Shown piece by piece: positions 21,601 through 32,895 of a stretch of 64,000 nt of DNA. Below the pieces are notes generated by a model. That model was not told the origin of the DNA. It searched no databases and was given only the letters and a program-made list of their open reading frames with translations. Within the stretch, counting starts at the first letter, position 1. Every line of letters begins with the position of its first letter. The DNA lies in the NCBI GenBank assembly GCA_023205875.1, contig CP060760.1, positions 682,001 to 746,000 on the forward strand. The letters are read 5' to 3'. This DNA is from Chloropicon primus (lineage: Eukaryota; Chlorophyta; Chloropicophyceae; Chloropicales; Chloropicaceae). Position numbers and translations under genes: made by a program.

Positions 21601-22360
21601 GACCCCTCTCTCTCTCCAAGTCCCCGTTTCCCTCTATCCTCTGTCTGGTCCGCTCTGTGTAGGTTTCACTTGTCTCTCTTCCTCATGTCTTTTCCTCGCT
21701 TGCTCTTGCGTCCGTCTCTTGCGTCGTGTATCCTTGGTTCTGCGCTCTCTCGATCCACACACACACTTCACCCGCCTCCACTCTCTGTCACTGCGGCGGA
21801 AGAAACCAAGACCACCGAGTTGAAAGAGACAAGCAGCCCGACAGCCTGGCAAAGCTTCACAAACCAACACGTGAAGTGGAGGAAAAGTGAACAAAAACTT
21901 AAGAGTACACGACAGGAACACACAGGAGACGGGAGAGACGACGCAGCTTTGAGAAATACGAGAAAAGATATAATAGACACATATATCCACGAGAAAAGAT
22001 AAGATACGATACATCGGGACGAACCGACGTCGGGGAGTCGGGGCAGGCATGAGTCATGGGGTGTCATGTTCATGTCATGTCATGAGGGGGACGTGACCTG
22101 ACGAGGAACGGAGTGGTTGGATCAAGAGCGCCTGGATGCGATGATCTGTTTCAATCACCTTCCTCTTCTTGGAAACGAGGACACCCACCTCACCTCACCT
22201 CACGTCACCTCGCCTGGAGGTCAATCATCAAATCAGTTTGTGTGATTTCCCAAGATCCTCCCATCTTGATCAAAAGGAAAGGTAGAAAGGACAGAACAGG
22301 AGGGCAGAGGGGTGGTGGTGGTGATGCGCAGGGAAGGGCACCTTGACGTCCACTGCGATC
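21601..22360. promoter_or_regulatory. Bidirectional promoter region, bZIP / glycosyltransferase
   Basis: 760 bp separate two divergent ATGs and I see no gene. The region holds a palindromic G-box CACGTG at 21868-21873, short tandem GTCAT repeats near 22063-22083 and CACCT/CACGT repeats near 22188-22210. The G-box is a standard bZIP/bHLH target and sits 268 bp upstream of the bZIP start. Confidence 0.5.
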
Positions 22361-24709
22361 ATGGGGCGGGGGAATGGACACGCGATCGCTCTCGCGGTGT
22401 CCCTCGTCCTCAAGCTGGTCCTGGCGGCGGCAGCGAGTTCGGTCGCACCGGAAAGCGGCGGCTTCTTGCTATGGGGTTTGCCACTGACCCGGAGCGAGGC
22501 TCGAGGCCAGGGAGGGGCGACTAGGGTGGCGATCGTGGCAAGCGAGTTCTCGGGGATCGTGCCGAACGGCGGGGTGGGCACTTTCTACACCGCACTGGCC
22601 CAGGAGCTTGCCGCTTCTGGCAGCGAAGTGACTCTTCTCTACACTCAAGGGACGCGGTCCCACAGCGCTGTGGGAGGATTCGAGTACTGGAAGGACTGGT
22701 ACAAAGGCTTTGACGTTGACCTCGTCCCGGTTCACTTCTCCCCGCATCACGGGTCGTCCTACCACGCCAGCGTTTCGTACGAGGCTTACGTGACGCTGAG
22801 AGACTTGCACGCCTCGGCACCGTTTGACGTGGTTCATTTTCCTGACTGGCAGGGCCACGGTTACTATGCGCTCCTGGCCAAACACCTGGGCATGGCCTTC
22901 GAGGGCACCACCCTTTGCGTCATGACCCACGGCCCCCTCCGGTGGGCACGCCTTGGCAACGGAGAGAAGCTCTACGACCCCTCTGACATCGAAGTGGACT
23001 TCCTAGAGAGGCAGACCATAAGACTAGCGGATGTTCTCGTCAGTCCGAGCGAGTACCTCATAAAGTGGATCAAGGGCCAAGGGTGGCAGGTTCCTGACGG
23101 GGCGGTTCACATCCAGCCCTACCTCACGCCCGACACCACGGGGGGAGGCGAAAACCTTGCGGAAAAGCCGAGGTCCTCACCACTGGGCGAGGGCCAAGCT
23201 CCTGCTGTAGAGGAGATCGTATTCTTCGGTCGGTGGGAGAGGAGGAAGGGCGTCAAAACATTCTGCGACGCGGTTGGGGGCCTCGTGAGCGATTTGGTGG
23301 CGCAAGGCAGCTCGGGGCCGAGGTTCAGCGTCACCTTCATGGGAAGCGACAGGGGGACCATCGATGGCATGAGCAGCAGGGACTACGTCATCAGGTGTGT
23401 GCAGGCTTGGGAGGAAAAAGTCGTTCAGGGCTCGACCTCCCCAATCAAAAGCGTTTCTCTGAAGAGCAGCCTCAACAGCCACCAGGCTCACGCTTATCTC
23501 AAGGACGCAAAGTGCGTGGCGGTGCTGCCCTCTCTCTTTGAGAACTCGCCGCTAAGCATCTTCGAGCTCATCAGCATGAGAGTCCCTTTCATCGCCAGCA
23601 GTGCCGGCGGGATCCCAGAACTCATTCACCCCTCCTCGCGGGGCAGGGCGATCTTTGATGCGGGTTCGGACCAGCAGCTGAAACAGAAGCTGTCGAACGC
23701 ACTGACTGCTCCCGCTGAAAGCCTCGTGGTGGAAGGCATGTACAACCCGGGCGAAGTGCAGCGGCAGTGGATACGGTGGCACCACAACGTCCAAGCTGCC
23801 AAGGAGTGCGAACCGGAACAGATTCTGGACCTGCGCGTGGGGGATGACACGATGGAGGTGGATTTGGCCCAGTCGGTCACTTCGAACAGGACAGGGGGGT
23901 CCCTCTCCCTTTGCGTGGTTCTCGACGGAAATGAGCACACCAGCGGGGCCACTTTGCGTGCGCTGGCGGCACAGGAGTCGAGGGAGATCGAAATTTTGCT
24001 CTGGGAGAGCGGGGGCTCGGGCGAAGAGTACCTCCGAGCGCACGGGTTCGAGGCCATCAGGAGACTTGGCCAGGGGGATCACAGCCTCGGAAGCAACTTT
24101 TTGGCTGAGGCGCAAAACCTGTGCGTGAAAGAGGCGGGAGGCAGCCACATCTCGTTCCTTCGCTCTGGGCAAATCTTGATGCGCGGTGCTTTGGGGGAGC
24201 TCTGGAGTGCAGCGCTGAAAAAGAAACTGGACATCGCTACGAGCTTCATGTCGCTCTACAAGGTGTCCTCGCTCCCTGTGCTCGAAACGTTTGACCAATA
24301 CGACGGGGACGCCCTCACGCTCCACGTGGCCGGAATGAGGACCTTTCCTCACGTCTACTTGGGCCAAGCCGTTCTCCCAGGCTTGTACCAAAACGTTTAC
24401 GGTGGCCCAGTGATGGTGGTGAGGAGGGCCGCGTTCGACCAGGTTGGAGGGTTTCCCTCTGATTTCGTCGACGGGTATTCCGTCTGGGAGTTCTACTGCA
24501 GGGCGGCATCCTTCGGTTTGTCCATGGAGGTCCTTCCCAGGGGCCTGTACCTCAGCCCGGTGAAAGACGGTTACGCGAGGAGGAGGGGCGACGAAGGCGT
24601 CGTCGGGCGAATTCTCAGAAGGCACCTGGAAGAGCTACCGCAGCAGACTCGCGCAGACGTGCTGAGCATGAAGCCGGAGACCATCAAGCTGATTGCCGAC
24701 CTGGCTTGA
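22361..24709 (+). CDS. Secretory two-domain glycosyltransferase (GT4-like plus GT2-like)
   Basis: The chosen start is the ATG at 22361, which begins MGRGNGHAIALAVSLVLKL, a convincing signal peptide or anchor; the upstream frame opens only at TTG. The product is 782 aa. Residues of about 50-480 form a GT-B fold of the GT4/starch-synthase type: FSGIVPNGGVGTFY in the N-lobe, FFGRWERRKGVKTF at the donor lobe, and an E-x7-E motif within FENSPLSIFE. Residues of about 515-760 look like a GT2-type GT-A domain, starting SLCVVLDGNEHTSG and containing GGPVMVVRRAAFDQVGGF and a WEFYCRA segment. It would act on an extracellular or Golgi glycan. Substrates cannot be told from sequence. It shares a promoter region with the bZIP gene and converges on fabG. 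Confidence 0.75.
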   Translation: MGRGNGHAIALAVSLVLKLVLAAAASSVAPESGGFLLWGLPLTRSEARGQGGATRVAIVASEFSGIVPNGGVGTFYTALAQELAASGSEVTLLYTQGTRSHSAVGGFEYWKDWYKGFDVDLVPVHFSPHHGSSYHASVSYEAYVTLRDLHASAPFDVVHFPDWQGHGYYALLAKHLGMAFEGTTLCVMTHGPLRWARLGNGEKLYDPSDIEVDFLERQTIRLADVLVSPSEYLIKWIKGQGWQVPDGAVHIQPYLTPDTTGGGENLAEKPRSSPLGEGQAPAVEEIVFFGRWERRKGVKTFCDAVGGLVSDLVAQGSSGPRFSVTFMGSDRGTIDGMSSRDYVIRCVQAWEEKVVQGSTSPIKSVSLKSSLNSHQAHAYLKDAKCVAVLPSLFENSPLSIFELISMRVPFIASSAGGIPELIHPSSRGRAIFDAGSDQQLKQKLSNALTAPAESLVVEGMYNPGEVQRQWIRWHHNVQAAKECEPEQILDLRVGDDTMEVDLAQSVTSNRTGGSLSLCVVLDGNEHTSGATLRALAAQESREIEILLWESGGSGEEYLRAHGFEAIRRLGQGDHSLGSNFLAEAQNLCVKEAGGSHISFLRSGQILMRGALGELWSAALKKKLDIATSFMSLYKVSSLPVLETFDQYDGDALTLHVAGMRTFPHVYLGQAVLPGLYQNVYGGPVMVVRRAAFDQVGGFPSDFVDGYSVWEFYCRAASFGLSMEVLPRGLYLSPVKDGYARRRGDEGVVGRILRRHLEELPQQTRADVLSMKPETIKLIADLA

Positions 24710-24861
24710 GAGATTCATTGACGAAGGGGGACGTTTCATGTTATTTTGTTTTGTTTCTCGAGGTTGTATTCTAGGCAGCGGTGCTTCGTTTCCTTGAAAG
24801 AGGCGGCAGCGTTTATTGCATTTATTTGTATGCTCTTTGCGACCCCTGGCGACGCGCGCGC

Positions 24862-26038
<1,177 letters not shown>

Positions 26039-26376
26039 GGTAATTGGATGGATGAGATCAGGCGCTTCGACGGGGAGCGTGACAACTTTGGAGCCACAGG
26101 TCCTGACGCATTGAGAGGGGAGAGGGGAGGAGGGGAGGAGGGGAGCGGTGGAAGCCCCGGTGGGCAAGGGAAGGAGTGATGCGTTTGGATGTGGGATGAT
26201 GTTACGCACTCGCCTCTTCCTCGATCGGAAGAGCCCTCGCTTGAAGGAGGGCCTTAGGGATGGAATGGGTTGGACGTAGAGAGACTGGACTGGACTGGAC
26301 TGGAACCAACCACGACCACATCGTCAAAGGAAAGGGAATGATGGTTTTTTATAAAGTCGTATTCGTGCTCATTAAT

Positions 26377-28129
26377 TCAATTCAGGAGATCGGCAAAGAG
26401 ATCTTTGCTCGGGGTGCTCTCCTTGCTCGTCGCCGAAGCTTGCTGCGGTGGTGGTGGTGGAGTGGACTGTTGTTGAACAAAGGATGGTTGAGCTTGCATC
26501 ATGGGCTGCTGAGGCATCATGCCGCCATTGAATCCCTGGGGAGCCTGCATCATCATCTGCTGAGGCATCATGCCGGGTTGCTGCTGCATCATCATCTGTG
26601 GAGGCATCATGCCGGGCTGCTGCATCATGCCGGGCTGCATGCCAGGCTGCTGCTGCATCATCATCTGTGGAGGCATCATGCCAGGCTGCTGCTGCATCAT
26701 CATCTGTGGAGGCATCATGCCAGGCTGCTGCTGCATCATGGGTTGGTGGTGCTGCTGCGGCGGCGGCATCGCCATGCCCCCGAAACCTTGCTGCTGCTGT
26801 GGAGGGAACATGTTCTGCGCGGCGGGCTGAGCCGGTTGGGTCATCGCTGGGGCGGCCGAAGGCATCTGCTGCTGGAAGGCCATGGCAGGCGCCGGTGCGC
26901 TGTTGAATGCCGCCTCCACCGCGGACTTGTTCTGTGCAAACGGGTCCTCGGCCATCGGAGGGGGGGCTGCAGCAGCTGGGGGCGCACTCGTGAAGTCCGC
27001 GAAGCCTTGGTTGGGATCGTTTGAGCCCTGGCCAAACGCATCGAAGGAATTGTCAACCCCAGGCCCGCCGGAGCCGGCCACCGGCTGAGAGGGCGCGGCC
27101 GCCGGCACTTCCAAGCCGCCCAATAAGTCTATGTTGCTCTTGCCTCCGGCTGGGGCCGCTTGCGCCCCACCCTGGGAGGTCGCGCCCGTAGAAAAATCTG
27201 CCCACACCTCCCCCGCTCCTTGGGAGGGGACAGGAGCTGCCTGTGGCGTTGGGGCAGGCGCAGCAGGCGAACCAGCGTAGTTCGCAAACGTTGCTGAGAT
27301 CTTTGAGTTGACCTTTGTTTGGGACAGAGTCATCTTTCCGCTCTGGGCGCTCCCCGCGTTCAAGTTGGAAGAAATGTTCACCTTCACCGGCGCCTCCAAT
27401 GCAGCGGAGGACGAGGCGGTGGAGGGAGCAGGGGACGACTGCTGTTCGTAGCCGTTGTTGTTGTTGTTGTTGTTGTTGCCATACTGGGACTTGTAACCCG
27501 TCGGAGAATTCTTGTAGTAGTCTTGAGTATCCCTCGAGAATCCTTTGGCGAGCTTCCTGGTGGCCGTTTTAGCTTTCAGGCGCTCGTCGTTCAGCGCGTC
27601 GCCGTCCTGCAAGAGCTTGATGAGCGTCTCGGCCCTCGTTCTCACGTTGATGCCCTAAAGATTTCGAGACGAGCAGGGAGGTGGGAAAGGACAAGCAGAG
27701 TCAGCACGCTGCGACACGCGAATCCTTTCCCGGGGTGGGAGGGAGGAGGACGAGAGGTTGCACACTTACCTGGTCCCTGCCGTCCGGCGACTTGTACTGA
27801 AAGTACTTCAGCTTCCGCAATAAGTTGTTCTCGTCCTTGATGTGTTCGACCACGAACCGAGGGCAGTGCTTTATCATGTACTCAATCACGAGAAGGGCCT
27901 TGTAGACTTGGCGCCAGTTCTCTCCTTGAATGGCGAGCCTCTTCTTCAGGATCGTGAACACTTGGCCGAAAGCTTCGTGGTTGATGCAAGCGGACGCTAT
28001 TTCGTACATCGCAGTCCCGTGCGGCCCCCACGGATCCGTGTTGGTGGCCTCCAACACCTTCATCTCCAGATCGGACAGGTTGTAGGCCACCTGCTTGAGG
28101 TTTTTCGCCAGGCTGCTCAAGATAGGCAT
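26377..28129 (-). CDS. Epsin-like ENTH-domain clathrin adaptor, two exons
   Basis: Exon 1 (28129-27770) and exon 2 (27654-26377) are joined by a 115-nt intron with a GTAAGT donor and TTTAG acceptor, giving 545 aa. The junction restores the classic ENTH sequence DGRDQ-GINVR. The ENTH domain fills residues 1 to about 145 and would bind phosphoinositides on the plasma membrane or trans-Golgi. It includes EIASACINHEAFGQVF and EYMIKHCPRFVVEHI. The rest is low complexity: an Asn run, Ala/Pro-rich segments, then a Met/Gln/Pro tract of repeated GMMPPQMMMQQQP units (DNA about 26490-26760). It ends in LFADLL, an acidic-leucine tail of the kind used for coat or adaptor binding. No ubiquitin-interacting motif is obvious. 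Confidence 0.88.
26490..26760 (-). repeat. Met/Gln/Pro-coding tandem repeats in the epsin tail
   Basis: Imperfect tandem copies of a 39-bp unit encode GMMPPQMMMQQQP. At least three copies are nearly identical. They lie wholly inside the coding sequence and add a prion-like, disordered tail. Unit number could vary between strains by slippage. Confidence 0.85.
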
Positions 28130-28420
28130 CTTGTCCTTCCAAAATCAAAACTACTCCACGTCTTCGTCTTCTCTCTGGCCCTCCTTTCAAGAAGCGTCCG
28201 TCCTTTGACTTTCAGTACGCAACCATCCAAGACCCAGCCACCCCCCCTCTGCGTCTCTCTCGCACACCAATTCTCCTCCTCGAACCTCACAAGTCGCGAT
28301 GCCGACGACGACTTTCTCTCCCTCTCTCTCTCCTCTCCTCCTGGCCCTAAGTCGTCAAGTTCTCCAAGGTCTAATCTTGGGTGTACCGCGCGCTAAACCC
28401 TAAACCCTAAACCCTAAAAC

Positions 28421-28451
<31 letters not shown>

Positions 28452-28613
28452 CGAAGGCGATCAAGCAGGAGGGAGGGGACGAGAGCGAGGGAGAGGGAGA
28501 GGGAGAGGGGAGAGGGGAGGACGAAGAAGGGGGTGGACCATCTCAAGGGCTTTCCATTGCTGGGTCGCTTGAAGGAAACGGCGGGGGGACGGGGAAGAGC
28601 GGGAGCAGACGGG
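28130..28613. promoter_or_regulatory. Bidirectional promoter region with telomere-like box, epsin / COX17
   Basis: 484 bp lie between divergent ATGs. The region contains TC-rich tracts near 28314-28338, the CCCTAAA array at 28393-28419, and a GA microsatellite with GGGAGA tracts at about 28425-28520. No gene is seen. Confidence 0.5.
28393..28419 (-). repeat. Short interstitial telomere-like array (CCCTAAA, about 3.5 units)
   Basis: Three full CCCTAAA heptamers plus partial ends sit between the epsin and COX17 starts. CCCTAAA/TTTAGGG is the plant-type telomere repeat. The same AAACCCTA core is known in plants as the telo-box, a promoter element of translation and growth genes. Because genes continue on both sides, this is not a chromosome end. 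Confidence 0.9.
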
Positions 28614-28949
28614 ATGGGAGAGAAGGGAGACAAACCAAAGAAGAAGATATGCTGTGCATGTCCGGAGACCAAGGTAAGAGGTGCGGTGGGGCACGATCGG
28701 GCGATTGGAACCTTGCTTGCGGCGACGAAATTCGGCACGGGATCCCTTCTCGCCTCGTTTTGCCGGTGGTCGCCCGCAACGAACACACCGTTGGAACTCA
28801 CTCACGCGCTGTTTCGTTCTCTTCTGCCGCTCTCTCAGGGGCCTCGCGACACGTGCATAGCGGAGAAGGGACCGGAGCACGAGGACTGCTTGAAGCTCAT
28901 CGAAGCTCACAAGAAGTGCCTGAGGGCCGAAGGATTCAAAATCGATTAA
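28614..28949 (+). CDS. COX17: Cytochrome c oxidase copper chaperone COX17, two exons
   Basis: Exon 1 (28614-28673) and exon 2 (28839-28949) are joined by a 165-nt intron with a GTAAGA donor and CTCTCAG acceptor. The product is 56 aa. It has the COX17 copper site C13-C14-x-C16 in [11 protein letters not shown] and the twin CX9C helices (C16/C26 and C37/C47), ending [12 protein letters not shown]17 carries Cu(I) in the mitochondrial intermembrane space to SCO1 and COX11 for cytochrome oxidase assembly. The MIA40 import substrate signature is the same twin CX9C. The junction falls exactly after ETK, where the family continues. The gene converges on the kinesin gene. Confidence 0.95.
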   Translation: MGEKGDKPKKKICCACPETKVRGAVGHDRAIGTLLAATKFGTGSLLASFCRWSPATNTPLELTHALFRSLLPLSQGPRDTCIAEKGPEHEDCLKLIEAHKKCLRAEGFKID

Positions 28950-29076
28950 GTCTTCGAGTTGAGGGGACCTGACTGCTGTGCAGGGCGTCGGGTGGTGGTG
29001 ACGCAAGTGGCCCTGGCGTGTCGCGCGGTCACAACAGAATGCGAGTACAATATGATTACAAATTTTTTATTTTTAT

Positions 29077-32000
29077 TTACATAAGGGTACAGTTGCAGCC
29101 CCGTCGCCCTGCTGAGCCGCTACCTTCCTCCGCGAAAGCCGCTCTGGCCTGCATGATCTGCGTCGCGGGGACCCCGTCCACGACCGTTCCCGGGGAGAAC
29201 CCCTGATAGATCGCCTCCCCAGCCTCGTCGTCGTCGCTCTCGCCGTCGTCGTACTCGTCGTCGTCGTACTCCTGCTCGCTCCCGTCGGAGGGACTGGTAG
29301 AAAACATTGCAGACTTGGCCCCACCCTGAAGAGGCCCGGTGCCATCTCCAGGGACTCCGTCGGGAAACAACTCGAACTTGATCCTGTCCAGCTCGTCCAC
29401 AATCATGGCCTGGTCCGCGATGCTCTTGCTGTAAACATTGATGCGTATCGCACCGTTCTCAAAATAGCTCAGGACCTCCTTTCCGACGGCGGGGAAGGTG
29501 TGGTCCTGGCGATACTCATGGAAGCAGCACATCGAATCGCTGATCAGGCCGATGTCGAACCGGTTCGTCTTTTGCACGGGGGGCCAGTCCTCAGCAGCGT
29601 CGCCGGGACCCGCGTCGAGATCCGGGTCTTGGTCTCGGGGCGGGGCCCCACTCTGCCCCTGCGCAGGTTCTTCGGCGTGGAGCATCCTGTAGTCTGCAAA
29701 GAGGTTGAGGCCTTGGAGATCCTCCGAAGCGGCTTCGAAACTGTCACTCTCCAACTTCACCCTCAGGGTATTCCCGAGAAGTGCGGTCCCGTTGGAGTCG
29801 AGAATTTCCATATCCAGCTCGCGATTGGACTCGTCCACCAGCCCCGTCGGCACGATCCTCACGGACAGGTCCCCGCACTTGTTTCCGTACTCGTCCAGAA
29901 TGCGGGCTTTGCCGTCCGTCTCCATGAGGTAGAGCAAGGGTTTGAGATAAACGTAGGAAGCGCCGACGAACTTGTCCATCGGCAGACCCTCCAATATGGA
30001 CTCGTGAAGCTGTAACGTGCTGTCCTCGTCCTTGTCTTGCGAGCTCGCCGTGTACATCTGCTCGATGATCGACGCCTTCTCCTCAAAATCGAGCTTCCTA
30101 TACACTCCAACATTGTTTCCTTCGTAGAAGGCGTCGATCAGTATCGCATGCTCCTCCTCTCCATCACCCGGCACGGGCGTCGTTTGAAGTTCCCCGTGGT
30201 CCGGGAGAGCAGAGGCCAAGCGCAGCTTGAAGCTCACGCTGTCGTTCACTTCCTTGACTAAACCGTTCGTGGAGTCGACGAGGAGAATGGAATCCGTGAG
30301 CTCCTGCAAAAAGTCCTCGGACAGCTCCTTCTCGGGATCAGGTTCCACCTCGGGCTTGGGCTCTGCAGCTGAAGCGGTGATGACGCTGCCCACGACGTCT
30401 CCCAAGATGCTCTCAGCGAGATCGCGCGGCCGATCCGAGCCACCTTGAGGGAGAACCCGTTCCGCTGCCGCCACCTCCTCAAACGTGGATTGCAAATTCT
30501 CCTTGACGTTTTTTTTCAGAGCGTTTGTCTCCTGGTGTCGAATGCCGTGCCAATCCTCCATGGCCTTGAGGCTCATCTCCACGAAGGTGCTCAGGTCCTC
30601 CTCGCCAAGCTTCCCATCGGCACCCTTGGCATCCAAGGACTCCTTGATCGCCCGCATCGTTGACTGGATGTCCAACACGAGCTTAGATTTGGCCTCTTGC
30701 GCAGAGTGCCACGTCCTCTTCTTCGGCGTCCTCATCTCCGGAAAGGCCTTCTTCAGCGTTTTGCTGCTGTTCAGGACGCTGGTGTCATCGCAGGACGTGA
30801 GCAACTCGTCCTGAATCATTTGGTGCTGCTCCTTGAGGCGCTCGAATTGGTTCACGAGGGAATCCATTTCTGTCCTCTCCTTGATGCTTTCCTGCAACTC
30901 GATCAGGGACTTGCATTGTTTCTCCAAGGCTATCTCGATCTGCGCGTTGCTCTCGTCGAGCTTCCTCTCGAACATGTCTCGATATTTCTTCTCCAACTCC
31001 TTCTCCTTCGCCTCCAGCAGGGAATCCATCTGCGTTTTGCTGTATTCCCTGAAGGCGAAGTTCCAGTCGATCGCCACGCCCTCGGCCGTGTCGCGGGAAG
31101 GATTTACGCTCTCGACTCCCAGGGCCACGCAATTCACGCGAAAGGCCGAGTAGGAGCCAAAGATGACTCTGGCGTTGTGGAAAATCTTCGTCTCCCCCGA
31201 GCCCTCCAGCTTCTTTCCATTGACGTGGACGACCGCAGCAGTCTCCTCTTCGGCGCAGCAAGCGCGCAGACCGAGGGAGACGGATCCATCCGCACCTGGG
31301 TAACACCCCAGTATGGCGTGACTCGGCTGTATTCCAATGCCAGAGAGAATGAAGTGGGGCCCATCTCCATCGCATTTGCTGCCAATCCGCGTCTCGCCCG
31401 GACCAATGTGAAACACGAGCTGGCCGGACAGCATGGGATCCGCATTCAAATTCACGAGGCTTGCGCTCCAGGACGCTGCCCCGTTGCTCTGCTCCTCCCC
31501 CGGGATGTTCAACAACGCTTGCTGGCTCGCAGCATCGTTCTTGTTGGCCTGCACCAGGCCCATGGCCTTCATGTTTCTCTTTGCGATCTGAAGCTGCGCG
31601 AGCGTGGCCTGGTGGCGATCCTCCCAGGTGTTCGAGAGGTCCGCGACGATCTTTTGGCTCTGCAGGACCTGGTCGGCCAAGGCGGAGCCTTGGCTTCCGG
31701 GCGGGGCATCGCCGCCGCTCGCCCGCAGGGCCTCCTTGAGAAGTTTGATCTCCTCGCGCAGCTCCATCACGAGCTTCTTGGTCGGATCGATGTTCACCTC
31801 CGCCTTGTTGACGATCTTCTTCGTTCTGCTTGCAAACCGCAACGTGCTCAGGGTCTCCTCGAGGTTCTTCCGCGAGGGTGAGATCGTCGCAAGCATCCCC
31901 GTCCGAGAGTTCCCGCCCAGCGACTCCCTCAAGATGAGCGTCAACGTGCTTTCCCTGTACGGCACGTAGAGCCTGTCCCTCTTCGCCGTCCCGCCACCCG

Positions 32001-32895
32001 ACGCCATGTCCGCGAGAGCTGAGATGCATTTCCCCAAAGCGCTCAGAGACTTGTTGATGGATGCCCCTTCCCGCAGCCTCTCCCCGCTTGCCCCCGTCTT
32101 GCTGGTCCTCTCGCTGCCAGCCAAATCGACCAAGTTCACTTTGCTTACGATCTCCACCTCTTCGTTCCCCTTGACCTTCTTCTGACTCAAGTTGATGGTG
32201 AAGACCGTGTGGGCCCTGCTGCTTGTCGCGTTCATGTTCGTAGCGTGAATTGTTCTCGCCTTGGACCCGAGCTCGATCAGCCTCAGGGCCTCGGTGATTG
32301 ATGCGGCCCCCAAAAGGCTCAGGTTCTCCACGTACGCTCCCGTCTTTGGGTGGATACGAACCTTCAGGCTCTGCGAGTGGTGCCTGCCGTTGGTGCTCCG
32401 CAGCACGCCCGGGTCCAGGAGGTCGTAAACCCTTTCGTTGTAGATCTCAATCATGGATACGTCGACTGTCCTCCCACCTGCAGCCTCTTGGTCCCCCCCC
32501 GACCGCTCGAACAACCGGTGCAGCAGCCTGGGCAACAACCCTTTGTGCTCGGCGTCCGCGTCGCTGCCCACCATCGAATAGCTCTTGCCAGAGCCAGTCT
32601 GACCGTAAGCGAAGATGCAAGCGTTGTAGCCATCGAGGGCGCTGTCCACCAGCGTCGCGCCAAAGCCCTCGAAGACGTCCTGCTGGGTCGCATAGGAAGG
32701 GTGGCCCTCGTCGAGGCTCCAAAATACCTTGTCGAAGGCGAATTCCTTGGCACTGGCCTCGCTTCCACCCGCCCCACCCCGCACCAGGACCTTGTTCCCC
32801 TCGCATTCCACGCAAACATCGCTCCCGCCCTCCCTCTCCCTTTGGTTCAGTGGCCTGCACCTCACCACCACCTGGATGTTGTTGCCCTCCTTCAT
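29077..32895 (-). CDS. Kinesin-3 family motor with FHA domain and C-terminal CaaX box
   Basis: The protein is 1,272 aa from a single exon. The N-terminal motor domain (about residues 1-350) has RCRPLN, the P-loop GQTGSGKS near residue 100, switch I NATSSRAHT and switch II DLAGSE, then INKSLSALGKCISALA. A forkhead-associated domain follows near residues 490-590 (FHIGPGETRIGS, then SHAILG), which places it in kinesin-3 (Unc104/KIF1-like). Coiled coil lies near residues 620-730, followed by a region resembling the kinesin-3 stalk and an acidic C-terminal part. No PH domain is visible. Instead the protein ends GCNCTLM, a CaaX box with Met at the last position, which favours farnesylation. Such a lipid could replace the PH domain for cargo-membrane binding; this is inference. 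It would transport vesicles or act in the flagellum. Confidence 0.88.
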   Translation of the reverse strand: MKEGNNIQVVVRCRPLNQREREGGSDVCVECEGNKVLVRGGAGGSEASAKEFAFDKVFWSLDEGHPSYATQQDVFEGFGATLVDSALDGYNACIFAYGQTGSGKSYSMVGSDADAEHKGLLPRLLHRLFERSGGDQEAAGGRTVDVSMIEIYNERVYDLLDPGVLRSTNGRHHSQSLKVRIHPKTGAYVENLSLLGAASITEALRLIELGSKARTIHATNMNATSSRAHTVFTINLSQKKVKGNEEVEIVSKVNLVDLAGSERTSKTGASGERLREGASINKSLSALGKCISALADMASGGGTAKRDRLYVPYRESTLTLILRESLGGNSRTGMLATISPSRKNLEETLSTLRFASRTKKIVNKAEVNIDPTKKLVMELREEIKLLKEALRASGGDAPPGSQGSALADQVLQSQKIVADLSNTWEDRHQATLAQLQIAKRNMKAMGLVQANKNDAASQQALLNIPGEEQSNGAASWSASLVNLNADPMLSGQLVFHIGPGETRIGSKCDGDGPHFILSGIGIQPSHAILGCYPGADGSVSLGLRACCAEEETAAVVHVNGKKLEGSGETKIFHNARVIFGSYSAFRVNCVALGVESVNPSRDTAEGVAIDWNFAFREYSKTQMDSLLEAKEKELEKKYRDMFERKLDESNAQIEIALEKQCKSLIELQESIKERTEMDSLVNQFERLKEQHQMIQDELLTSCDDTSVLNSSKTLKKAFPEMRTPKKRTWHSAQEAKSKLVLDIQSTMRAIKESLDAKGADGKLGEEDLSTFVEMSLKAMEDWHGIRHQETNALKKNVKENLQSTFEEVAAAERVLPQGGSDRPRDLAESILGDVVGSVITASAAEPKPEVEPDPEKELSEDFLQELTDSILLVDSTNGLVKEVNDSVSFKLRLASALPDHGELQTTPVPGDGEEEHAILIDAFYEGNNVGVYRKLDFEEKASIIEQMYTASSQDKDEDSTLQLHESILEGLPMDKFVGASYVYLKPLLYLMETDGKARILDEYGNKCGDLSVRIVPTGLVDESNRELDMEILDSNGTALLGNTLRVKLESDSFEAASEDLQGLNLFADYRMLHAEEPAQGQSGAPPRDQDPDLDAGPGDAAEDWPPVQKTNRFDIGLISDSMCCFHEYRQDHTFPAVGKEVLSYFENGAIRINVYSKSIADQAMIVDELDRIKFELFPDGVPGDGTGPLQGGAKSAMFSTSPSDGSEQEYDDDEYDDGESDDDEAGEAIYQGFSPGTVVDGVPATQIMQARAAFAEEGSGSAGRRGCNCTLM

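Noticed and set aside
28393-28419. Chromosome end
   Set aside because: Only about 27 bp of telomere-type repeat, with intact genes on both sides.
30697-31881. 394-codon plus-strand frame
   Set aside because: Antisense shadow of the kinesin gene, with shadow-type composition and no motifs.
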